In this document: positions 22,484-32,855 of the stretch, piece after piece
Numbering within the stretch: position 1 is the first letter of the stretch
Layout: the number at the start of each line of letters is the position of its first letter
From: Clavelina lepadiformis
Lineage: Eukaryota > Chordata > Ascidiacea > Aplousobranchia > Clavelinidae
Length of the DNA: 64,000 bases
Direction: 5' to 3'
NCBI RefSeq assembly: GCF_947623445.1
Contig: NC_135241.1
Location: 22,136,501 to 22,200,500, forward strand
Translations under genes and position numbers: made by a program
Notes under the pieces: model-generated
What the model saw: the letters and a program-made list of their open reading frames with translations, nothing else
What the model was told of the DNA's origin: nothing
The model's database searches: none

Positions 22484-25400
22484 ATGGAGTTAGTTGTCGC
22501 AGCAATTGGTTTCACAGTTGGCTGGGGTCTGAGGAAAGTTTTTGGTGAGTAAACTGATACATTTTGTTTTGGTTTTATATACGTACTACACAATGTGTAG
22601 TACACATCACCAGCATAAAATATAGATTTCAGATAATTATCAATATAGATGTGAATCATATTGTAAACCGAGTAAGAAATTTCGAAAACAATATAGGTTA
22701 CAATACTTAAAAGTATAGCATAATTAATATCAAAAGAAACTTATTATAAGCTAAATATATTATATTCACCGGCACTATTTTGTAATGGATCTTATCTTTA
22801 ACATTTTGCTCAATTACTATAATTTTAAGGCTCTTGTCAAGGAATCAGTCAATAAAGAAATACCGATATCTAATACCTAATAGTAATGTCTAATACCAGA
22901 AATATCTTTTTTTATGTCTTGTGTCGATTCTAAGATGCAGCAGAAAAACGAATGCCATCAAACGAAGGGAGTAGTTACAGAAACTACAATTACGGTAAGT
23001 CCTGATATGACATGTAAGTAAGTCCTGATAATGTAAGTCCTGATATGTCCTGACATTACATTATAGTAATGTCTAATACCTTAAAGAAATACATTTTTCT
23101 ATGTCTTGTGTCGATTCAAAGATGCAGCAGAAAAACGAATGCCATCAAACGAAGGAAGTAGTTACAGAAACTACAATTACGGTAAGTCCTGATAATATAA
23201 TAACTTTATAAAAACTTTCGTTATTTCGTAATAGTAAAAACAAGTTCAGAATTTATAAAATATGAAAAATTTCGTATTTTGTTCAATACGTCGCACTTCT
23301 TATTCATAAAAACATGGCATTTCTCAATATTCTTCAAAGATATTAAAACCGTGTTTGTTAGGATCGCAAACTTCAAGGGAGATAGCTCTAGACGGAGATA
23401 ACAATGGAGCCATTGTTCTGGGTGACGACAATCAAGGAGCCAACGTATCGATCTCAGGAGGTAAACAAAAATTTTTAAATCAATTGTTCTGTATAAAGTT
23501 GAGCTGTTTAGGCTGGCTCCAATATACGTAAGCTATGAGAGATGATTTGAAAGTATATGCCTATACAACCAGCACGTTTTGAAATACTTAGCAACATGAA
23601 AGTTAAATAGTCTAATAAGCTAAGTTGCAAATTTGCCGTTATTGGGTAACGCTATTAGGAAAAGTTATGTAAGTGACAACTCATTTCAAATTTGATAGTA
23701 ACACTCCGCTATTGGGCAAAGAAACAAAAATAATAAATTCACACATTTATGAATCTGTTAATGCTTCGCTGCAGAAAACAAATCCAAGCAGCCAAAGAAC
23801 GGATCAAATGAAACCAAAGTCAATGGCAAAGATAAGGCAGTAAGCAAAAACACAACCAATGGTGAAAGCGGAAATAAAACAAACGTAAAAAACTTTACCA
23901 ACGTCAACCTCGGTGAGTTTTAAGATTTTTTACCTCGTCAAGTGCCTGTTATTTCACATTTCTAATTTATGAATGGAAACACCGATGACTGTAATGACTG
24001 TAGTGATTGTTTAAAATTAGTTAAAAGTAAAATGTGAACTATTTCTCTGAATTACTAAATTGAAATTTTAATTGAAGGTGAACAGCACAGCAGATCGGTC
24101 AACGTTGCCGGTGAGAACACAGGCGCAATCAGTCTCGGTGACAACAACACAGGAGCAAATGTTAATAGTAAGAAAAAAGTTTACGTCATACTCTGGCCAC
24201 GTGCTCAAAAACGCATTAGAGTAGTCTTAAAGTAAAAAAAATATTTTTATGATTTGTTTGATTTTTTTTTGCAGACGGTTCAAATGGTCAATGTGCTTCG
24301 AAAGAAAACAATATCATAACAGAAAATCGCGAGCAAGACATTAATATTGAAAATCTAACACTCATAAACAACCCTTCTAGTAATTATTTTGAATAATAAT
24401 AATCTATTTTATAAGAATTAGGAAACTTAAAACGTATGACACTTTCTGTGAGCGAGCCATGCAAAGTCTATTAAAATTGCGTAATTCCACGTGTAGCGCT
24501 TAGCACCTCTATGAAGGATAACATTGATATATCTAGATTGAGATTTTACGAAATGTTAATTGTTGAATTGGTAAAGCCACAAAAAATAACAATTACAGAA
24601 ATGAATTACTGTTGACACAAAGTTAAAACCGTCAGCATGACTATTAGCGTAACGTAATATATTGATAATTCCTTAACACTTTGTTATGTCAATTATAAGC
24701 GTAATATTTCATATCAAATATTTTAGCGTCGTCTTCTGGCTCAAAAACCGATCAAAAACCAACAGCTGATGAAATAACAACAACTCAACCTAAAGAAAGT
24801 CATTGGGTAACAAATCTAATAAGCAAAGATGGCAAAGAAACAAGTAAAGATGGAGAACTTTTTCAAATAAAGAATGAATTTGCAACACCGCAAATGAAAT
24901 CCGCCAATCATCAAAGTGACATCTTGGCAGAGAAAACCAAAACGCGACATCTTGAGGTTCAACTTGAAAGAGAAAGAGATTCAAGTAATGATTAAGAATT
25001 AATAAGTTTTTAAAAATTTATAACTAGCTTCTTTTCAAAATGGTATACATATGACACAACTGTTTAAAATGTGTAAACAATATATTTCCTGTTTGTCCAT
25101 GTTGTTGTTCAGACAAGCAGTACTAAATGAAATCTATAGAAAAATATGGAAATACAGTATATCTGTAGAAATGTATACAAAAGTGCATTTGGTGATGAAC
25201 GTTTGGACCTTTTAAAATGATTTTTTAATGATACAGAAAATTTTCCATGTAAACATTGTGGACAAACAGTAGCCACAACTGAAGACATTATATGCCTGCC
25301 CAGCAGAAAAGCTTTAAAAAGTTCCAACAAAAGAGAGCATCTGTCCAACAAAAAGCAACGGCTTTATGCACAGAGTTTTATAATCAACAACAATTCAGTC

Positions 25401-25725
25401 GATGTAATCACTTTTTCGAATGCAACAAACATCACAGTTTCTGATGAGGTATATTTTTATACTAAACACGCATGTGTTTTTGCATCATATATGTATCACG
25501 TATCACATGCGTTCATACTACAAAAGGTTTGTTCGTTTTTTGTAGGTAAAACTTCAATCAAACAACTGGTTCCCTGGATACAATTATAAAATTTGCTATT
25601 GTTCCAAATGCGACAAAATGATTGGATGGAAAAATATTCTGGCTGATGCGAAAGTGGCTCAGCAGGAGTTTGACACATTTTTTGATTTTAAACTTGCTGA
25701 ACAATCCTTAATCGCAGATGTGTAA
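22484..25725 (+). CDS. Membrane-anchored protein with RHIM-like repeats and C-terminal CULT domain
   Basis: Ten exons: 22484-22544, 22935-22994, 23122-23181, 23362-23460, 23775-23912, 24078-24167, 24275-24379, 24727-24984, 25237-25448 and 25546-25725. Total 1263 nt, 420 residues. The first eight splice junctions are phase 1 and the last is phase 0. The N-terminus (MELVVAAIGFTVGWGLRKVF) is a short anchor or signal. Exons 2 and 3 are near-identical duplicates (AEKRMPSNEGSSYRNYNY). RHIM-like motifs follow: GAIVLGDDNQGANV (exon 4) and GAISLGDNNTGANV (exon 6), separated by a Lys/Asn-rich linker. Residues about 291-395 form a CULT domain: CKHC and CSKC zinc ligands and the WFPGYNYK...MIGW cage. W369, Y375 and W389 have exactly the spacing of human cereblon W380/W386/W400. 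Weak GTAATT/GTAATG donors after exons 7 and 8 would give stop-terminated forms without CULT if retained. Function unknown; ligand binding at the cage and amyloid-type assembly are inferences. Confidence 0.78.
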
Positions 25726-26852
25726 ATAGCGTCAAACCATTCTAAACGCAGCAAGCAATTGCAGTAAGCGCTTGCTTGTACAATCAATACACTCCGTACA
25801 AAATTCTGTTACTTAACCTAATTTGAAAGTTATCGTATATAAAATAGCATATATCCAGCAGTGATCTACTTATCCTCATCTTTAGCGTCGCGTAGCGGGT
25901 AACGTAAACCTTTAAACAAAACTCACTGCTGGTAACTCACAGTCACAAAACCCATATGACTATAAATATATCTGTGGAAATTCACAACTTGCAGGCAAGA
26001 CTTAAAATTGCTGGTGTCACTTACATTTTATGAGTAGGTTAGCTAAAATCCATCCAGCAATCACAGCCCAAACTCGGTTGTAATTTTGATTGACATAGAC
26101 GTATATATATTTGTATAAATGGTTTGCTTGTGTTATTTCACGTAAAGATATTCTATAACTACCGATATAAAAAGTTTAAAACTTCCCCGTGCTTTCAATG
26201 TTTGAAGTTTTTCATTGTGTTGTGCTGTTGTATTTGACTGGGTTTGTTGAACTACATCCAATGGCTGGCTATTTCTGATACAACCTATGACCAATGCAAT
26301 CTTTAAATTGAAGATTTATTTCCAAATTGATATGATATTGCGAAATACGTTGCATTTTCATATTTTAATGAAAAGCAGTATAGAAAGATTAAAAATAATG
26401 AGGGTACAATTTCAGCCACTTCTACAGCAAACAGATTTAGGAACTTTAACAGGCAATTAAAGACCACGTTTTAGCAGTCCTTAAATGTATTCTATAAATG
26501 TATGTATTCTGGATATGACAATAGCTTTGACAATCGCCCTTGTGCTGATAATTGTCACAAAAATAAAAACATTGACACTTCTTGCTTTGTAATAACTGGG
26601 GCAGATAAATTTACAAATTTAGTCATAGCGTCTGGTATACGGCTGACAACATTATATCTTATTATAATTTTCTTATTCGTTTGTTCTCTTTCTAGCCACA
26701 AACCACCAATCACATCTGCCAGTGGTGGAAGAAATGCAAAGATATTACGCGTAATTAAGAGATGTTTTGCTATTATCAGCGATCTAATTGCAGTTAATGA
26801 CGTCAATGTATAGAGAGAATAAAAATAACTTTTACGTTGGGTTATGTTATAA
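25726..26852. other. Intergenic
   Basis: Lies between the CULT-domain gene and a small secreted-peptide gene. Open frames of 103 (plus) and 109 (minus) codons overlap each other at 26502-26884. Neither has recognisable features, so nothing is annotated. Confidence 0.4.
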
Positions 26853-27425
26853 ATGTTTTCTTTCATAGTATTGGCTATTTCCATACTGGTTTCAAGTGAG
26901 TGTGATCAACCAACCCGTAGGGAACGTAACTATGACAAGCCATACTGGACAAAAAGTGAAAACCTTCAATTGTAAGGTATTGTGTGGGCCAAGTAGGACA
27001 AAAACACGAGATTACGCATTAACAAAGAACGGAGTTGTGGATTGGGATCGTTGTTGGCCCTTTTTTTTTGACGAAAATGTTGCGTAATCACCCACGATTA
27101 AGCGTATTTTGTCCCAATTGGCCAACCCAAAACCTTACAGGTAACGATATTCACTGTTGTCCAGTATGGTTTATACTTTATACGATCTGTTTTGTGTTTG
27201 TAAGACAATCCTAACTTTTAGCTGAATAAATCTCATGTTGGGTTTTAGTTAATTTAAAGCTCACAACAGGTTACATCATTTCTTCGTATTGATTATGCTT
27301 GAATTTGTAGAAAGAGAATATTTCCAGGTTACACTGACCCCGACACAAATGCAAAAGTTTTGACGAGATCTTATCCTCTACTGCCACCCGACGGTAAAAG
27401 TCGACTACCACCAATTTACAAATGA
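26853..27425 (+). CDS. Candidate secreted / neuropeptide precursor
   Basis: Two exons, 26853-26971 and 27311-27425; 234 nt, 77 residues. The start ATG is followed by a textbook signal peptide (MFSFIVLAISILVSSEC). The mature region is small and rich in basic and proline residues. It holds two dibasic sites, TRRERNY and QLKRIFPGY, that prohormone convertases could cut. Cleavage would release a peptide of about 17 residues ending ENLQL and a C-terminal peptide starting IFPGYTDPDTNAK and ending LPPIYK. An AATAAA signal lies at about 27515. No known neuropeptide family is recognised. The splice donor GTAAGG sits at the tip of an inverted-repeat element that fills the intron. Confidence is moderate because the model rests on phase, signal peptide and splice sites, not homology. 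Confidence 0.55.
26971..27139. mobile_element. MITE-like inverted-repeat element inside the small peptide gene
   Basis: The left end starts TGTAAGGTATTGTGTGGGCC and the right end finishes GGCCAACCCAAAACCTTACA. The arms of about 40-50 bp are imperfect reverse complements and include GGACAAAA/TTTTGTCC and GATTACGCA/TGCGTAATC blocks. There is no coding potential, and no clear target duplication could be found. The left arm overlaps the predicted 5' splice site of the surrounding gene. Confidence 0.7.
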
Positions 27426-30400
27426 TGCTAAATTTGAAGAATTGTCCGTTTTTTTGTTGTTTTTTTTCTTTAAATAATTGTAAACGTTGTACCCAACAGA
27501 ATTAAGCGTCGTGGAATAAATTTATACCACAATGTGAGTCTGAAAATTGTTATGCTTCGATATACACTTTAAACATGAAAATATAAATTTTCTATGCATG
27601 GTTAGATGTTGAATATTTTTAAATCGATTGTTTGTATGAAAAGTTTCACCAACAATTCTTCAAAGTCACTTTTCGTTTTTCTCGCTGCTTGTCGCTAAGC
27701 TAAGTAAAAATAAAAACTAAACCAGCAAATGTATGTTGACCGCAAATGATTTGCTTTCTGAAATACAGTATAGTAAGCAAAATATCTATTGAACGATTTA
27801 TCTAACAGATTTATTCACCCACCGCCAACAAAGGGTTCTAAACTGAAATAAGCACACTTGCACCGATGCTTAAATTAAACTGCCAAAGACAGAAATGTTA
27901 TGAAACATAATGGTAGAACAGGATATACGGTATGATTGTTTTATGGGTTGTCGGCATCAATATACACTGATGACGAAATCATTAAACAAATCGAGTCAAA
28001 TTGTGATCGTGACACCGACATTTATGACATCTATGACGTCATAAATGTCTGTGTAAATCATTGATGTCACCTCGATTTAAATATAATTAATTCAAAGGTT
28101 AACTATTTTACTACGCCTTGATTTATATTTACGTAAGAAGATTGTCACTGAATAAATGTCGAAATATCTATGCTTTGGATTAGTTATAGATATAGAACAT
28201 GATCATAGTTTCGTCACATAGATTTCCTTTATGACGGATTACGACGCCAATAAATGTATAAAACCATCGAAATATTTACACTGGTTCTGCCAACACCTGC
28301 ATTAAGCATGTCATAAAAACCGGTTCCAGTCGAGTTATAAAGCCGCAAAAGTTGTAAATCTACTTCACTGCGGCTGCTCAAAGTCTTCTGTGCCAAGGTC
28401 GTTTGGAGTTAAAGAAGGGTTCCATATCAAGCCACGTGGAAGGAAAACTGATAGCGGTACCTGTCCCTAATCACGTAGCGTCACGGTGACGTAATACTGT
28501 GATGAGGTCATCAAAAAGTAAACGAGTTCACTTTTCCTGATATAGTCTTCTGAGAAATCTTGAGCAAGCAAATTTAGGTCTATTGTTGTGAAAGCCAAAC
28601 AAGGAGCTTGTGTGCGAGCTGATAAAAGAAAACCACACAAGCTCCGCTCAAACATTGGATGCGTTCGTGCATGAACCGTATAAGGGGAATCTAAAAGAAG
28701 TACCCTCTGTCGCTGCTAAAGACTTGCAGATCTGCAAATGCTCGATTTGAACTGAAACATGCAGTTTTGTTAAATAAAGCAAAATTCGGGTTGGGGGGAA
28801 TACTTTGCATTTTCAATCATGTATAAAAACAAATTTCAAAAAACAATTTGTAGCGCGATAGAATTTTACAGATTTTTTTGGTGGTTGGTGGTTGTATGCT
28901 CACGTTCCGATTTCAGTTAGCCCTTTGCGATTTCGAAACACGGCAAGGCAAATTAAAATATCACCAAATTGAGCAGGAAATTTTCCCATTTTCAAGTGGA
29001 CGACATCATTCGAGGTTCGCTGATTAAGATGTCGTTTTCAGCAATGCGATGTCTCCTAGATTAGCAGCATATATTAGTCGCTTTAAGGCTAAAATTAGTC
29101 AACTGAAGAATGAACTTACATGCTCGTTTACAGCCGTCTATGTCACGTAAAGTACACATAGACAGATAAAGTAAATGGCGATGTTTGAGCTATTGCGGGA
29201 TTATTGCGGCAAGAAGGAACGTGCCAGGTAACATGCTCCAGTTTGTTACGAAATACGCCGATGGCTTTTAACATAGATTACAAATTGCTAGGTTGCAACA
29301 ATTCGACGAAACGGCCAGTTATTGACCAACTGCGCTATAAAGAGTACACGCTGTGGAAGGAAAAATTCGTGCATTAGCACCACCACCACCCGGCACCAGC
29401 CGGTATTTTTTGTCAAATAAAGTGAAATAAAGTGAATATTGAACAAAAAATTCGTCACAAACTTTCGCAGCGAGTATTTTTGGTGATGAATGATGGATAT
29501 TTAATCTGGTAAACGTTTTTAGGATGATTGCATCAAAACCTTATACGTTCCGAGCCCAATATACCAAAAATTCACTGATTACTCATACGATTACTCCATT
29601 TTTTTTTCAAGACACGTTCAACTATAGTTAATCCGGGATTTAGCAGAAATAATTGACCGGATTATGCCAAAACTTAAAATTAGCCAACGTTTCCCAAAAC
29701 ATCTGCATCTGATCAGAACATAGTCAGATGACGGAACAAGCTGCTTAACCTTAAAACAGCGGTATATTGTCGAAAAAAATGTCAAAATTTATTCGATTTT
29801 GACGCCAACTCCGATGCTCGGTGAACGTGATTAGCAAGAAATTGATGGGTAAAACGGCAATTTACGTACCGGGCACAGATTGGACTCATCGTTCAAAAAT
29901 GTAATGATATCACGAAAAAATTGAAAAAAAAACGCACATAAAAACGGCGACAACCACTTTATGACGGCGGGGCTATAGTTTGCACACGCGTGACGCCTGG
30001 TCACGTTAATTAGTTTTTATTTCGGGAGTTCCCCTTTGCAACCAACTTCGAGTCTGGAACCATTTATGCCACAACGACGCGCCGGCTTGAAAAGAACTGG
30101 GACTGGTAAGTGTGCGACTGCGGACCGGTAGACTTTATCTAGTGGTTTTTAGATAGACGTTTACGGATGATTAAAAAATTAATGTTTTTACTTCTTTCCT
30201 TATTTGGTGACAAAAGAAACTAAGTTGTTTCCGCTAAAACAAAGTTATTACAGCGCGATCCATTTCTTCGAAAAATATTAGTTTTGACACTGATCTGTTG
30301 GCAAGGTTGGGGTTTGTATGAATAACAGCAAGGAATAAGACGAATAGATGAACAAAAATCTAATTTATTACAATAGCACTGTCACTGGGTGGCCAAAAAA

Positions 30401-31965
30401 CCAAGACCATATTTAGATTAACTTGGAAGGATACAAGAACTCTCGCTTAGGTAGAGATGTTGGGTCCGTGTTGAACTAATTCCGCGGTATATACATTCTG
30501 ATAATCTGCTGATCTTGAAATAAAAATACGTCGTTGCAGGTAATATTCGGATTCGTATTTGATTGAGCATCTTCTCATACGATTAAGGTAGGATGGCGTG
30601 TCTGCATTAAATAGAACATCTCTCTAATCTTTTAATAAAGTTTATTTTTAAGTTCTGCGGAAAGTTTTTATTTAGTGAGATGTTCAAGTTTCCACCGAAT
30701 TTTTTAAGTTTCGGGAGATTTTTTGTAATAAGTTTCAACCGGTAATTAATCAACATTTAAAAGGAAAAAAATCTGAAAATCATATTTTGACTGGAAGTGT
30801 TCCAGCGACGTAGCTATTTGATGCATTTGATGCACTGAAACGTCTACACTTCCATCTGTTTGTCGACTAGTTCGGAGAAAATAAAGCAATCATCGAAGCG
30901 AAACCGTTGTTGTGGGGGCGTGAAATCTTCACTATTTTGAGAAGTAACAAGCGAGCATCGAGATATCGGCGATTAAATCGCGTTTTGAACAAAACGTGAC
31001 GCGTGCCTCATTCAATTATAGCTCAACAACAGGAAGTCGATTGGTCAATTGGGAACCAATGACACCCTAACTTTCTCCCTTGATTATGACAACACAAACA
31101 CGATTACGAAGGACTAATTGCTCTTGTTTTCAAATAGTTAAAGCTCATTCTAAATGGCAAGCGAGAATGCTCTTTTCAAGTTCTTGTCAAAATGAGGTTA
31201 ATGACATTTTAAGTACAAACAATTTTGACATTTTAAAATTTTTATTAGTTTCTGACCCACCATATACGATATACGTAATAAACCGTAACTTGTTGCGTGA
31301 TCTTACGGAAAAAAGAAAACTGTTTAAATTCAATTAGGTTTGATATTATTTTGCAATAAGCGTTTTTCCATAACTAACGAAATAGTTAATGAAGTTTTCG
31401 CTATCAATACTTTAAAAAACACTCTGATCGACATTTCTGATCCAACGTGAAGTTATGCGCGGGTGCGGCGTCATAACACCAGCGGTTGTAGTATAAACGA
31501 GCAAGATATCATTAATGCAGGATGGGTTCGTGTGTCCGCAAAGTTTCATGTTTGACTTATGTCTTTATGTCCCTGACCCTTTATGTCAATTTCAACTTCT
31601 GATAAACCTAATGACATCAATTAATTTTTAATTTTATTGTAGCGAAAAACCTCGAAATTGAATAGAAGCCTAAGGTCGAAAGAAACGAAACGTCGTCTCG
31701 CTCTTTATGCTATGTTCCCTGTAACAATACCTGCATCTTAGCGGCATATTGTTCTTCGTAATGCTATCATTGTTATTAAGCTATCAACGAGTGTACGCTT
31801 GTGGTATGCTTAATAACGGTAGACTTGCAGCTTGACAAAAATGGAACAACGGGACATTAAGTGGCGAAATTAGATAAATATCTCACGCCAGTTCTGCTTC
31901 AACAAAACCATATTTTATGCGTATACTTGCGCGCTATACCGTTAAGAAAAGCTTGTCTTGGCGAC
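27426..31965. other. Gene-poor intergenic region, about 4.5 kb
   Basis: No convincing coding exon on either strand. A short palindrome, ACATTTATGAC...GTCATAAATGT with a central TGACGTCA (CRE-like), lies at about 28018-28048. A possible isolated first exon (ATG at about 30067 followed by GTAAGT) could not be joined to anything downstream. Confidence 0.45.
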
Positions 31966-32198
31966 CAATGTTCCCTCTAATTTTTCACAAGTGTGAGCAA
32001 ACACACTAACTCTCTGAGCGGTCCCTTGGACCACTGTGAGCAACATCAGACGTGCGCAGTGCGCACTGTGGCCATTATTATGCGTTTATTTTCAATTCAG
32101 GTTGGATTTTTTTCTTGTGCGCAGCACAGTTTTTCTGTGCGCGAAGACCGTGACAGCAGTGCGCATTTGCGCACGCGCGCAGCTTAGAGGGAACATTG
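31966..32198. mobile_element. hAT-type MITE (233 bp)
   Basis: Perfect 15-bp inverted ends CAATGTTCCCTCTAA / TTAGAGGGAACATTG are flanked by 8-bp target duplications TTGGCGAC (31958-31965 and 32199-32206). The interior is rich in GTGCGCA-type words and carries no gene. The perfect ends and duplications suggest a recent insertion. The ends resemble widespread non-autonomous hAT families with TGTTCCCTCTAA termini. Confidence 0.9.
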
Positions 32199-32855
32199 TT
32201 GGCGACTAACATAGGTCTTTTATTTTGTCCGCTATTACGTTAAAATGTTCAGGTTGCATAGCGTATGGCTAAATGCAGAGTTATGGACCTGGTACCTTAA
32301 CTACGATTTGCTCGTAAATGGACCAGCGCAGCCGTGGAACAAGCGCCGGTGAGTTTCTTGCGAGTTTGTGGGGGTGCGGACAGAAAAAGTTTTCCCTTCC
32401 TTGGTTTTATACCGCCAAATAGGTCATACTGCCATTGATGATGTACTGATATACAAACTTTAAACAGAGTTCATTGACATACAAAGTTTTTATGAAAACG
32501 CTTAAAAAATTGGTGAAAAAAGTTCGAATAAGATACAGTTTTTGTTGATGAGTGTGTCGAATGAAATAGCTTTCGGGATATTACTATTTCGAAATATCAG
32601 TTTCGTGGAAGTCCATTTTAAACGTTAAAGGCGTCAATCACGTCATTTACGCGACCGTAATCGTTTAATACGCAACAGTCAGAGATTCCAGTAAAAGTTT
32701 AAACCGTGCGAACGTGAGTAAAGGAACGTTGTCAATCTGTCTTTGTTTCTTTTAATCCGCAAGTGGGCGTATCGATGTTTAACAGGTATTGCGCGAAATA
32801 TTTGATGTCGTAATAACGTTCTTTTTTCTTTTTGTCGCTTGCCGTCGCTATAAAT
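32199..32855. other. Upstream region of the GNAT gene
   Basis: No exon is supported. An ATG at 32318 followed by a GTGAGT at 32349 was considered as an extra first exon, but no in-frame acceptor was found before 32856. It presumably holds the promoter of the acetyltransferase gene. Confidence 0.4.

Noticed and set aside
26502-26884. Overlapping 103- and 109-codon open frames on opposite strands
   Set aside because: Neither shows a recognisable domain or splice context; the peptide gene just downstream explains the only convincing coding signal.
30067-30106. Possible first exon (ATGCCACAACG... then GTAAGT)
   Set aside because: No in-frame acceptor or continuing exon could be found in the next several kilobases.
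31080-31337. 85-codon plus-strand open frame
   Set aside because: No homology recognised, no signal or domain, isolated in gene-poor sequence.
32318-32348. Candidate extra first exon for the GNAT gene
   Set aside because: The only nearby acceptor leads at once to a stop codon; the ATG at 32856 is sufficient.
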